NCBI GenBank assembly: GCA_902762385.1
Contig: CACWNQ010000002.1
Span: 124,001-188,000, forward strand
Length of the DNA: 64,000 nucleotides
Source of the DNA: an uncultured Bacteroidales bacterium
GTDB taxonomy: Bacteria; Bacteroidota; Bacteroidia; Bacteroidales; Muribaculaceae
Direction of reading: 5' to 3'
Made by a program: the position numbers and the translations under genes. The notes under the pieces are model-generated. The model saw nothing but the letters and a program-made list of their open reading frames with translations, was not told where the DNA came from and did not search any database. Below are positions 17,788 to 26,315 of this stretch, piece by piece (within the stretch, counting starts at the first letter, position 1; the number at the start of each line of letters is the position of its first letter).

Positions 17788-19251
17788 TTAGTCTTCAAGT
17801 TTGATTATAATTTTTCCATAACTGTCGTTTCCTGCCGAGAAGGCATCATATATTCCCTGCAAAAAGCGTTCCAAACCGAAGGTTGTGGTCGAGAATCCTG
17901 CAGCGTTTGGATCGATATCGCTTGTCGACGATGACTCCTTGATCCACTCGGGGAACTGATTGGCAAGGGTCATACTCAGCTCGTCGCGCGAGGTGTTGAA
18001 CTTACCCTTGGCAGTAATCAGGTGTGTCATGCCGTCGAGGTAGGCGCGGTTGTTGTTGGTCACATCGTCGTGCTTGATGGCACGGATTGTGATGTCGAAA
18101 CCACTCTGTGACTGCACGTTATAGTTTGCCACATTGGTCAGGAACGAGTCATCCTTGGCCAGAGGCTTGAGATTGGCTGCGATGGTGAAGCACAGCACGC
18201 CAGTCTCACGGTCGCCCTCGCAGTGTGTGAGCAGATTCTGCTCGCTGCGCGACTGGCGGAATCGGCCCACGTTGTCCTTCCAGTCAGGAACAACCTTGAA
18301 GTTAAGTTCGCTTGCTGCCTGGTTGAAGCGATAGCTGTTCTTCAGGCCACCGGGGCGCAAGAACTTGGCAAAGTTGTCGTCGGCATTCATGCGGTCGATA
18401 GTCGACGCGTCGGCAACAATTATTACATAGAACGGACGCTTGCCGTTGTAGCTGAAAGGAGCTCCGTTATAGGGGTAGTACTGCCCGTTATAGTCGCCCA
18501 TGAGCTGATTCACGATTATCGACTTGCCCTTGTAGGTCTTGAAAATGCTGGTTGCAACGCTGTTCTCCTCGTTGAGGATTTTCTCGACGCTCACGTCGGC
18601 AGTGTTCTGCGGCGAATAGATAAGGTCGGTGATGAGCACGCTCACGTTGCCTGGTTTCTGAGCCTGGATAATCTTCTCGAAGATGAGCTTGAAGTCGGTG
18701 TAGCTGGCATTGCCAGTGCCCTTGGTGCTCTCGTAGATGTTGCGGTCCTGAAGGAAGGAGTCGACGGTGCCGCTGTAGGGGTAGATGTTGTCGTTCACGA
18801 TGTTGATTTTCGTGCCTTCCTTGCTGGGGAAGAAGTTGATGAGGTCGTTAACGGCTTTCTTCAACTGACCACCGCCTCCAGGAGTGTCGTAGGGTGTCAT
18901 TGACCCGCTGCGTTCAAAGTAGATGGTGAGGGTGAGCTCCTTGAGTCCATAGCCTGTGATGTCCCATGTCATGGGTGGGCGCAGCTTGCTGCCAATCTCG
19001 TTGATGTATTTACCCAAAGCCTCGACGTTGATGTCGCCACTCTCGGTAACGAACTCGGCATAGCTTTTGGGGTTTTCCTTGATGAGGGCACATATTTTCT
19101 CGTAGCATGCCTGTGTGGTGTCGCCATCGATAAATGCCTTTTTCACAGCTTTCTCAAGGCCGCCACCGCCACACGATGCGGCTGTAAGTGCCATTGCAAG
19201 CATCACCAGTGCTATGCTCAGCATGTTATATACTCGTCTTATCATGTTCAT
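17788..19251 (-). CDS. vWA-like lipoprotein, first gene of the cytoskeletal cassette
   Basis: From the ATG at 19251 the protein has 487 residues; the next ATG at 19245 is an equal option. The signal peptide ends in a lipobox (LTAASC-GGGG). A von Willebrand A-type domain spans about residues 95-290: LTIYFERSGSMTPYD aligns with the MIDAS motif DxSxS but has Glu in place of the first Asp, GTGNASYTDF supplies the Thr, and VSVLITDLIYS supplies the later Asp. Metal binding could be altered. The C-terminal ~180 residues are unassigned. The protein should sit on the periplasmic face of a membrane. As the first gene of a seven-gene run it is a candidate sensor or adhesion element for the partners inside the cell (inference). 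Confidence 0.84.
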   Translation of the reverse strand: MNMIRRVYNMLSIALVMLAMALTAASCGGGGLEKAVKKAFIDGDTTQACYEKICALIKENPKSYAEFVTESGDINVEALGKYINEIGSKLRPPMTWDITGYGLKELTLTIYFERSGSMTPYDTPGGGGQLKKAVNDLINFFPSKEGTKINIVNDNIYPYSGTVDSFLQDRNIYESTKGTGNASYTDFKLIFEKIIQAQKPGNVSVLITDLIYSPQNTADVSVEKILNEENSVATSIFKTYKGKSIIVNQLMGDYNGQYYPYNGAPFSYNGKRPFYVIIVADASTIDRMNADDNFAKFLRPGGLKNSYRFNQAASELNFKVVPDWKDNVGRFRQSRSEQNLLTHCEGDRETGVLCFTIAANLKPLAKDDSFLTNVANYNVQSQSGFDITIRAIKHDDVTNNNRAYLDGMTHLITAKGKFNTSRDELSMTLANQFPEWIKESSSTSDIDPNAAGFSTTTFGLERFLQGIYDAFSAGNDSYGKIIIKLED

Positions 19252-19324
19252 TCTCAATGAGTTTAAAAACTATGTTTTTAATAATTGTTCTCAGGTAAAA
19301 AATGCTATTTCACCTTATAACTTG

Positions 19325-19332
19325 CAAAACTA
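19325..19332 (-). promoter_or_regulatory. Possible -7 element of the seven-gene cassette
   Basis: On the minus strand this reads TAGTTTTG (TAnnTTTG), about 75 bases before the vWA start. I see no well-placed -33 TTG, so this is a weak call. No other promoter-like sequence stands out between 19258 and 19447. Confidence 0.35.
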
Positions 19333-19447
19333 CAAAAAAATATTTATTTACGCGTTAAATAAACAAGAATTAAGAATCTTTTTAGTAAAACTTTAAAAAC
19401 AATAAAGCAGAGCGTGACAATTAGCTTTTTGCCATTTTTAGAAAACA

Positions 19448-19488
19448 CACCCACTTATCGCCGAGTCGTGCACGATGATAAGTGGGTG
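19448..19488 (-). terminator. Terminator hairpin after the SH3-domain gene
   Basis: CACCCACTTATC (19448-19459) and GATAAGTGGGTG (19477-19488) form a perfect 12-base stem. In the minus direction it begins 26 bases after the SH3 gene stop and is followed by a T-rich stretch (TGTGTTTTC). Confidence 0.7.
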
Positions 19489-19514
19489 AGATGTGTCGTG
19501 AAAATTGTGCTTGG

Positions 19515-19880
19515 TTAGCTCCAGGTCACAGGACCGTAGTAGGGCTTGAGGTTGCTGACATGTGTCCAGTAGATAGTCTCGTCGGACGAGCCGTGATACA
19601 GGCCATACCAGTTGCCTTTTTTCTTCACTACATACACTGGTTCGCCGTCTTCAATTTGATAGGCGATTGAGTAGTTTGTGCCTGGTCCGTAGCGCAGGTT
19701 GCAAGTGCCTATTGCAGTATACCATCCCTTGCGAAATGTTGACTTGTTAGTCTTTGATTTCTTGGTAATTAGGGTGGTGGCACTATTGCAGTTTTGACCT
19801 GCATTTTGGGTAGGGACATCGCCTGCTGTAATGCTCAGCGCCACTATGGCTGCAAAGGCTAGTAAAAAAGTTTTTTTCAT
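19515..19880 (-). CDS. Exported SH3-like (bacterial SH3) domain protein
   Basis: I chose the ATG at 19880 (MKKTFLLAFAAIVALS) because it begins a clean signal peptide; the longer frame adds nine residues before it. The mature part is short: a Lys/Thr/Ser-rich linker and then one SH3b-like domain of about 60 residues (NLRYGPGTNYSIAYQIEDGEPVYVVKKKGNWYGLYH), with the typical LR-x-GP-x-x-x-Y start and a W-Y strand. These domains bind peptidoglycan or other cell-wall peptides. There is no catalytic partner in the same chain. Confidence 0.82.
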   Translation of the reverse strand: MKKTFLLAFAAIVALSITAGDVPTQNAGQNCNSATTLITKKSKTNKSTFRKGWYTAIGTCNLRYGPGTNYSIAYQIEDGEPVYVVKKKGNWYGLYHGSSDETIYWTHVSNLKPYYGPVTWS

Positions 19881-20218
19881 AAGTGTAAAATTAGTGCTGT
19901 TTTTCAAAAGTTGATTATCGATAAGAGGTTACAAATATACAAAAAAATATTGACTTTGGTTGGCTTTAAAGATTTTGTTTGAGAAACAGTTGTTTTTAAC
20001 TCTCCAGAGTCACATTTAGGAATCTATTGCAATAGTTTATTTGTTAGATAAAATCTTGATAACTAGAAAAATATGTCTTGTTTTGCCAAAATTATGCTAA
20101 AACAATTATTCTCTCAGCATAATTTTATTTGCATAATCAATTACATGAACATTGCTAAAATCTGAATTTGTGAGTTCTTTTGGGAGCATCAAATTCAGCA
20201 ATTTTGAAATTTAATTAC

Positions 20219-20226
20219 TAACTTTG
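20219..20226 (+). promoter_or_regulatory. -7 element for the serpin gene
   Basis: TAACTTTG lies about 40 bases before the serpin ATG. TTTTG at 20202-20206 is too close for the usual spacing. The rest of this 387-base divergent gap (19881-20267) is A/T-rich; a minus-strand TATATTTG at 19932-19939 may serve the SH3-domain gene. I see no other feature. Confidence 0.45.
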
Positions 20227-20267
20227 GGGCATATTAATAATAGTTGCAATTTTAAACAAAAAATGAT

Positions 20268-21590
20268 ATGAAATCCTCTTTTTTAGATATAATGCCATCT
20301 CTCACAAGACATCAAGCAAGCTTAGCATTCTCTCGTTCAATTGCATTTTCCCGCATTCTTATTATTATTTGTGCTGTGGTGTGCTCGCTTGGGGCATGTG
20401 CGGGCGAGTCGGCTAAAGTTAGAACCCACAGGGCAACTAAGCAGAGGCAGCAAAGCAAAGCCAGTGTGACTTCGCAAGTGACAAAAAGCAATAAACCTCT
20501 TGTTTTGAGCGATGACGACAAACTTTGCGTCGACAAGGTTAATGAGCTGGCATTCATTCTCATGAAGAAACAGTCGGCCGAAGAGCCTTTCAAGAGCTTC
20601 ACTTTCTCGCCGTTGAGCGTGAGCTATGCGCTTGCCATGGCCAGCAACGGTGCCAGTGGTGCCACGCTTAAGGAGATAGAGGCGTTGACCGGGCCGTCGA
20701 CAGCGACAAACTCTTTCTATAGCCGATATTTGGCTCATTTCACGCCATCGGTCGTGATGAGCAACTATCTCGCGATGAGCAAGCGGTTTATTATCAATCC
20801 AGATTACATTAAGGCTATTACAGGCGTATATAACGCCCAGGTGAGCAACCTTGACTTCGGCACCAGCAAAGCCACTCAGCAAATCAACGACTGGATCAAG
20901 CAGCAGTCTGGTGGCGAATTTGATAACATTGTCAAAGAAACTCATCCCAACGAAATTATATATCTTGTCAATTACTTGAAATTCAAGGCGCTGTGGGAGA
21001 ATCCTTTTGACAAGAAATTCACTTTTGACCGAGAATTCATCAACGATGACGGCACCACCATGCAAGTGCCTGCTATGTTCCGGTATTTTCGTGAGCTGTA
21101 CTATGAAGATAATGCTTGTCAGGCTGTATCTATGAAATATGACAACAGCGAGTTCAGCATGCTCGTGGTCTTGCCTAAGGACTCAAAAATTGACAAGTTC
21201 CTCACTTCGATGGGAGCTAACGAATTCAATCGCATTATCTCAAGTCTTAAAGCCCCTGAAAGGGTGGTTGACCTTATTTTGCCTCGATTCTCAACCGACT
21301 GTAGTATGAACTTGCGCGACATGCTTGCAACCTTGATGCCAACAGCCTTCAACGACAATGCCGACTTTAGCCGCCTGAGCAAGGCGCATTCTTATATCAA
21401 CCGCTTCACGCAGGACACTAAGATTACCGTCAACGAGTATGGCACCGAAGCCAGCGGTGTGACAGTGCAGAGCAACATGTTTAAATCAATCAATCTGCCC
21501 TTCAACGCCACTCATCCCTTCCTCTACTTCATCTACGATGAGACCACCCACGCAATCCTGCAAGCGGGCCAGTTCTGTGGCGACAACTAA
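20268..21590 (+). CDS. Serpin (serine protease inhibitor), lipoprotein
   Basis: The protein has 440 residues, of which the last ~370 form a full serpin fold. The N-terminal hydrophobic stretch ends in a lipobox (LGAC-AGES), so it is probably membrane-tethered. The start is uncertain because the hydrophobic part begins only near residue 25. Serpin marks include FTFSPLSVSYALAMASNGASG, NDWIKQQSGGEF and LVNYLKFKALWENPFD. The hinge of the reactive loop is EYGTEASGV, with small residues as in inhibitory members. Counting on the alpha-1-antitrypsin pattern places Lys406-Ser407 (bases 21483-21488) at the P1-P1' bond. A Lys at P1 predicts trypsin-like targets (inference). Such inhibitors may shield gut bacteria from host or rival proteases. 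Confidence 0.92.
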   Translation: MKSSFLDIMPSLTRHQASLAFSRSIAFSRILIIICAVVCSLGACAGESAKVRTHRATKQRQQSKASVTSQVTKSNKPLVLSDDDKLCVDKVNELAFILMKKQSAEEPFKSFTFSPLSVSYALAMASNGASGATLKEIEALTGPSTATNSFYSRYLAHFTPSVVMSNYLAMSKRFIINPDYIKAITGVYNAQVSNLDFGTSKATQQINDWIKQQSGGEFDNIVKETHPNEIIYLVNYLKFKALWENPFDKKFTFDREFINDDGTTMQVPAMFRYFRELYYEDNACQAVSMKYDNSEFSMLVVLPKDSKIDKFLTSMGANEFNRIISSLKAPERVVDLILPRFSTDCSMNLRDMLATLMPTAFNDNADFSRLSKAHSYINRFTQDTKITVNEYGTEASGVTVQSNMFKSINLPFNATHPFLYFIYDETTHAILQAGQFCGDN

Positions 21591-21750
21591 ACATGCATGG
21601 ATAACAAAAACATAGTTTGTTGTCCTTGTATATATTTGTTGCCTTTGTTTGAAAAAGGAGAGAAAAGTAGTGTGTTTAGCTCAAGATGCACCTAAATTAT
21701 GAGTGCAAAACGGTGCTTTTTGCATAAAAACGTCACAAAATTGCTTAACA

Positions 21751-21783
21751 TTTTTGCCATTAAATAAAAAATGTATACCTTTG
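21751..21783 (+). promoter_or_regulatory. Promoter of the PpiD/SurA-like gene
   Basis: TTG at 21751 and TACCTTTG at 21776-21783 are 22 bases apart, a slightly long version of the Bacteroidota pattern. The leader would be about 50 bases. Confidence 0.6.
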
Positions 21784-21841
21784 CGTGCTATTTTTGTGAA
21801 GTATATATTTTTGCAAATAAAAAACATAAAATATAATTATA

Positions 21842-23923
21842 ATGGCAGCATTAGAAAAAATTAGAAAAAGGGCCGTTATCCTGACAATTGTCATTGGTGC
21901 AGGCCTACTCGCATTTATTCTTGAAGAAGCTGTTCGTGCATCGGGTGCATTCACTACCGACACACTGGCAGCAAAAGTAGGAGATGAGAAAATTGAAATG
22001 CAGGAATTCCAGAACTTGTCGCAGATGAGGCAGCAAGCTCAAGATCCCGACAGCAAGACCGACGCCGCTGTAATCCAACAGCAGCTCTTGCAAGAGGTGA
22101 TTCAAGAGAAACTGCTCACCCAAGAGTGTGACGAGGCTAATATCATAGCATCGGGATCGGAAGTTTCGGAGCTGATGATTAAGAATCCTCCCCAAGCCAT
22201 CCAGCAGATTTGTCAGCAGAATGGCATGACTCCAAGGGACCTTCTTGACTTCATCAACAATCCCAATGCCGACCCTCAGTCGGTACAGCAGCTGCGCGTG
22301 ATGTATGAGCAAGAGGCTCAAAAGATGGCCACCCAGCTCATGCAGGCTAAGCTTGGTATGTTGCTGATGGGTTGCCTTCAGGCTAACGACATCGACATTG
22401 CCCTCACCAAGGAAGAGAGCGCTGTTTATGACGTGACTTATGCCAAGGTTGACTATGCAACCATCGACGACAGCAAGGTTAAGGTTACCGATGCCGACCT
22501 GAAAGAGGCTTACGACAAGTATAAAGAGCTCTTTAAGCTTGACGATGAGAGCCGCCGAGTTCACTACATCAAGGTTGATGTAGACCCATCGGCTAAGGAC
22601 AAGGCTGTAGCAGGCAAGGCTATCGAGAAGATATTTGCCGACCTCCAGGGCAAGCCCGGCATCAGTGGCATTCGCTCTAACAGCGATGTTGTGCTTGACT
22701 CACTCACTACAACCCAGAACGACAAGCAGATGTTTGGCGCCAAGGTTGAGAACAAGGACGAGATGATCAAGAACCTTATTGCCGCTGGCGTTAACAGCTG
22801 CGACAAGAAGGATCCCGTGGGCCGTGACCGCAACACCTTCATGTATAAGGTTACTAGCAGCTACCAGAGCATCGACTCTGTAGGTCTCGACATGGTTCTC
22901 GTTCAGGGTCCAAAGGCTCGTCAAGACTCAGTTCTGGCACTCCTTGAGGGTGGCATGTCGATCGACTCGATCGCTGGCAACCCCAACATCCAGATTCAGA
23001 AGAGCAACCCACAGCAATTGGCTCGTGCATTCCAGTTCCCCGACTCATTGCGCAATAAGATTAACGCCAACGCTAGTGGCAGCTTCTTCACCTGGCAGGC
23101 CAACAATGACGGTGCTATCTTTGCCAAGGTGGCTAAGTCAAACCCCGCCATCACTTTCTACAACATTGCTCGTGCAAGGTATACCGACTATCCTAGCGAG
23201 GCTACCAAGACTCAGCTTCAGAACGACCTTCAGAAGTATCTGAACAAGAACAAGGAAATAGGTGCCTTTGAGAAGAATGCTAAGGCAGCTCACTATGAAA
23301 TTGTTGAGGAGGTTATCACTCCCGCCACCAGCCAGCTTGGTGCTCAGCAGTCGCAGTTTGGCATGATGCCCGGCATTCCACGTAGTCGCGAGGCTGTGAA
23401 GTGGGCGTTTGCCAGCAAGCCAGGTTCTATTTCTCAAATCTTCATCGACGACAATGCTCTGCTCGTGGTAGCAGTTGATGAGGTCTATAAGGATTACATT
23501 CCAATGACCGACCCAACCGTTAAGCAGCAGCTCACCGACCTCGTTAAGAACGAGAAGAAGGGCGAGATGCTCATGAAGCAATACAAGGGCAAGGCTAACG
23601 ATGTTGCTGGCTATGCAGCAGTCATGAAGTGCAATGTCGACAGCGCAAGCGTTTCGATGGGTGCTCCCCAGCAGATGCTTGAGGGCAAGGTTGCAGGCCT
23701 TATTGCAGGTCTTGGCAACAAGGCTCAGGGCAAAGTTCAGTTGATTGCTGGTCGCAACGCCATCTATGCCGTTCAGGTTAATGGCACTACTCCAGCCCGT
23801 GAGCTTCCTAAGCAGCAGATTGCAATGCAGTATCGCCAGCAGAACTTCCCAGTTCAGCAAATGCTCGGTGCTATCCTGCAAGGCAGCCGCAAGGTGAAGA
23901 ACAACCTCATCAAGTTCAGCTAA
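21842..23923 (+). CDS. PpiD/SurA-like membrane-anchored peptidyl-prolyl isomerase
   Basis: The protein has 693 residues. Near the N-terminus there is one membrane helix (VILTIVIGAGLLAFILEEAV) followed by AAKVGDEKIEMQEFQ, the usual start of the SurA_N chaperone domain in PpiD-type proteins. Long helical regions rich in Gln and Lys come next. The middle and C-terminal parts have the spacing of one or two degraded parvulin domains. The bulk of the chain is periplasmic. It should act as a foldase/chaperone for exported outer-membrane or secreted proteins. It has its own promoter and a strong terminator, so it is a single-gene unit. Confidence 0.85.
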   Translation: MAALEKIRKRAVILTIVIGAGLLAFILEEAVRASGAFTTDTLAAKVGDEKIEMQEFQNLSQMRQQAQDPDSKTDAAVIQQQLLQEVIQEKLLTQECDEANIIASGSEVSELMIKNPPQAIQQICQQNGMTPRDLLDFINNPNADPQSVQQLRVMYEQEAQKMATQLMQAKLGMLLMGCLQANDIDIALTKEESAVYDVTYAKVDYATIDDSKVKVTDADLKEAYDKYKELFKLDDESRRVHYIKVDVDPSAKDKAVAGKAIEKIFADLQGKPGISGIRSNSDVVLDSLTTTQNDKQMFGAKVENKDEMIKNLIAAGVNSCDKKDPVGRDRNTFMYKVTSSYQSIDSVGLDMVLVQGPKARQDSVLALLEGGMSIDSIAGNPNIQIQKSNPQQLARAFQFPDSLRNKINANASGSFFTWQANNDGAIFAKVAKSNPAITFYNIARARYTDYPSEATKTQLQNDLQKYLNKNKEIGAFEKNAKAAHYEIVEEVITPATSQLGAQQSQFGMMPGIPRSREAVKWAFASKPGSISQIFIDDNALLVVAVDEVYKDYIPMTDPTVKQQLTDLVKNEKKGEMLMKQYKGKANDVAGYAAVMKCNVDSASVSMGAPQQMLEGKVAGLIAGLGNKAQGKVQLIAGRNAIYAVQVNGTTPARELPKQQIAMQYRQQNFPVQQMLGAILQGSRKVKNNLIKFS

Positions 23924-23953
23924 TCGCAGCTGCTCTTGAGAGGCACGTCAAAA

Positions 23954-23987
23954 GGGTGCTGGGCTTAGGCCCGGCACCCTTTTTTTT
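23954..23987 (+). terminator. Intrinsic terminator after the PpiD-like gene
   Basis: Arms 23954-23964 and 23969-23979 pair over 11 bases (one G-T pair) around a four-base loop, followed by eight T. Confidence 0.93.
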
Positions 23988-24054
23988 ATTAAAAAGTTGT
24001 GAGAAAGCAAAATTATGAGTAATTTTGACCGATTTATATACATTATTCTATAAA

Positions 24055-24480
24055 ATGGCTGAGATAAATCAAATTCAAGACGAAATCATCGAGGAGTTCA
24101 GCGACATGGACGACTGGATGGACCGATATGCCTACATCATTGAGCTAGGCAATAGTCTCGACGCGCTCGACGAGAGCCTAAAGACTCCTGATAACCTTAT
24201 CGACGGATGCCAGAGCCGTCTGTGGCTTGATGCGCAATACAGCGACGGGGTGGTGACCTACCGTGCCGACAGCGACGCCATCATCGTTAAAGGCATCGTG
24301 GCAATGCTAATTCGCGTGCTCAGTGGGCAAAAGCCACAAGACATCGTCGACGCCGACCTCTACTTCATAGACCGCATAGGGCTGCGCGACCACCTCTCAC
24401 CCACACGCAGCAACGGCCTGCTGTCGATGCTCAAGAACATGAAAGCTTATGCCATGGCTTTCACAATGAAAAATTCATAA
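24055..24480 (+). CDS. sufE: SufE family Fe-S cluster assembly protein
   Basis: I chose the ATG at 24055 (MAEINQIQDEII), which gives 141 residues, the normal SufE length. LIDGCQSRLWL carries the catalytic Cys that takes sulfur from the SufS cysteine desulfurase as a persulfide. The IDMM-type region is replaced by MDDWMDRYAYIIELG, which is usual in SufE. The rest of the suf operon is not in this window. The stop codon lies inside a dispersed repeat (24473-24490). Confidence 0.92.
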   Translation: MAEINQIQDEIIEEFSDMDDWMDRYAYIIELGNSLDALDESLKTPDNLIDGCQSRLWLDAQYSDGVVTYRADSDAIIVKGIVAMLIRVLSGQKPQDIVDADLYFIDRIGLRDHLSPTRSNGLLSMLKNMKAYAMAFTMKNS

Positions 24481-24490
24481 TGCACAATGC
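24473..24490 (+). repeat. Dispersed 18-base repeat, copy 1
   Basis: ATTCATAATGCACAATGC occurs here over the sufE stop codon. Its exact reverse complement is at 48529-48546. A shorter relative (GAATTCACAATTTATA) is at 46269-46284. Confidence 0.75.
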
Positions 24491-24555
24491 ATAAAGAATC
24501 AACCACTAAACATTGAATTAAAAATCATATTAACTTAAAAAACTATTAACTGATT

Positions 24556-26220
24556 ATGTTACAAGATTTATGGAACAACAATCGCATGGTGTTCATGCTA
24601 ATTGCGATATTAATTGTTGTACTGCCCTTCCTCATTTACTATTTAATTGAGGCAAGAAAGAAACATCCCAAAGGCCTTATTTCGGCAGCCTTGTCTAACA
24701 TGGGCGAGCGTTTTGGCTATTACATCATGAATGCAGTGCTGCTGCTATTCTTGTGTTCAAAGTTTGGCATCAGCGATGATGCTGCAGGCTGGATTTATGC
24801 TGTGTTCTATTTCCTCATTTACGTTCTTAGTCTTCCTGGCGGAATACTTGCCGACAGGTTGCAGAACTACAAAGGCATAATAATGTTAGGCCTTATCGTC
24901 ATGGCTTCGGGCTATTTAATTCTGTCGGTTCCCGTGTTCGGTGGCAACCCAGGTTCAGTTCCAACATGGATTCTCGTGTTGACCTGTTTTGCACTCCTGC
25001 TCATTGCTTCAGGTAATGGTTTGTTTAAGGGTAACCTTCAAGCTATTGTGGGCCAATTGTATGACAACTATGAGGCCGAAGCAGCAAAGAAAGGTCCCGA
25101 GGAACTTGCAATCGCCAAGTCGCGTCGTGACAGTGGTTTCCAAATTTTCTATGTGTTCATTAACATTGGTGGTGTGATTGCACCTTTCGTTGCTCCATTG
25201 CTGCGCAGCGCATTGCTTAAGATGGATGGATTCATCTATAATGCCGACCTTCCTCGCTTGTGCCACGGCTTCATCGAGGGAACGCTTAAAGGCGACGACA
25301 TGCAGAACCTCACCACTCTTGCTCAGGGTTCAGTTTTAAATGGAGGCCAGGTGGGTGACATGGCAACCTTCTGCACCAACTATCTTGAAAGTTTCAACAC
25401 CGGTGTGCACTACTCGTTTATTGCGTCGGCTTTGGCCATGTTGATATCATTCTTCATTTTCGTGGCTACTCGCAAATCTCTGCCTAACCCTGTGAAGAAA
25501 ATTAAAGAAGCAACAACAGTTAGCAAGGAAGAAGTAAATGCCGATGCTAAGGAGATTAAGCAGCGCATGTATGCCCTGTTTGCAGTGCTTGGCGTGGCTG
25601 TATTCTTCTGGTTCTCGTTCCACCAGAATGGTCAGTCGTTGTCGGTATTTGCCCGTGACTTCTGTAATACCAGCTCAATTGCTCCTGAGATATGGCAATG
25701 CATCAACCCATTCTTTGTGATTGTGCTCACACCTATCATTATGATGATATTTGCTTCACTGGCACGTAAAGGCAAAGAAATCTCTACTCCTCGCAAGATT
25801 GCATTTGGTATGTTTTTGGCAGCTAGTGCCTACATCTTCCTCATCGTAATCGCAGCCAACAATGGTTTCCCCTCGGGTACCGAATTCAAGAGTCTGCCCG
25901 AAGCCATGAAGGAATCGATGAAGGCAGGTCCATGGGTGCTGATTGTTACCTATTTCTTCCTTACCGTTTCAGAGTTGTTTATTTCTCCACTCGGTTTGTC
26001 ATTCGTATCTAAGGTGGCTCCCACCCACTTGCAAGGTGTGTGCCAAGGTTGGTGGCTGACTGCTACAGCAGTAGGCAACCTTTTCATTGCCTTAGGTGTG
26101 ACAATGCTCAATAAGTTCCCACATCAGTGGCAGTGCTGGGCAGTATTTGCCGCTTTCTGCCTCATCTCGATGTGCGTGATGCTCGGAATGGTAAAATGGC
26201 TCGAGCGAGTTACTAAATAA
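24556..26220 (+). CDS. POT/PTR family proton-dependent peptide transporter (first of a tandem pair)
   Basis: The protein has 554 residues and 12-14 membrane helices. The family signature is seen near the start: SNMGERFGYYIMNAVLLLFL, where the E-R-F-x-Y-Y motif carries the conserved proton-coupling and ligand residues. GLFKGNLQAIVGQLYDN and FQIFYVFINIGG match the second POT motif. FWFSFHQNGQSLSVFAR lies in the middle and SPLGLSFVSKVAPTHLQGV near the end. It imports di- or tripeptides with protons. A stem-loop separates it from the second copy, so each may be regulated alone. Confidence 0.92.
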   Translation: MLQDLWNNNRMVFMLIAILIVVLPFLIYYLIEARKKHPKGLISAALSNMGERFGYYIMNAVLLLFLCSKFGISDDAAGWIYAVFYFLIYVLSLPGGILADRLQNYKGIIMLGLIVMASGYLILSVPVFGGNPGSVPTWILVLTCFALLLIASGNGLFKGNLQAIVGQLYDNYEAEAAKKGPEELAIAKSRRDSGFQIFYVFINIGGVIAPFVAPLLRSALLKMDGFIYNADLPRLCHGFIEGTLKGDDMQNLTTLAQGSVLNGGQVGDMATFCTNYLESFNTGVHYSFIASALAMLISFFIFVATRKSLPNPVKKIKEATTVSKEEVNADAKEIKQRMYALFAVLGVAVFFWFSFHQNGQSLSVFARDFCNTSSIAPEIWQCINPFFVIVLTPIIMMIFASLARKGKEISTPRKIAFGMFLAASAYIFLIVIAANNGFPSGTEFKSLPEAMKESMKAGPWVLIVTYFFLTVSELFISPLGLSFVSKVAPTHLQGVCQGWWLTATAVGNLFIALGVTMLNKFPHQWQCWAVFAAFCLISMCVMLGMVKWLERVTK

Positions 26221-26246
26221 CCAGATAAACAGGCTATAATTATAAA

Positions 26247-26279
26247 AGCCGAGGGGCTGAGCACTTCAACCTCTCGGCT
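26247..26279 (+). terminator. Stem-loop between the two POT genes
   Basis: AGCCGAGGGG (26247-26256) pairs with CCTCTCGGCT (26270-26279), 10 pairs with one G-T. Only a short T/A-rich tail follows, so termination may be partial. Confidence 0.65.
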
Positions 26280-26315
26280 TATTAACTAAAAGCTAAAAAA
26301 ATATATAATTGACTT

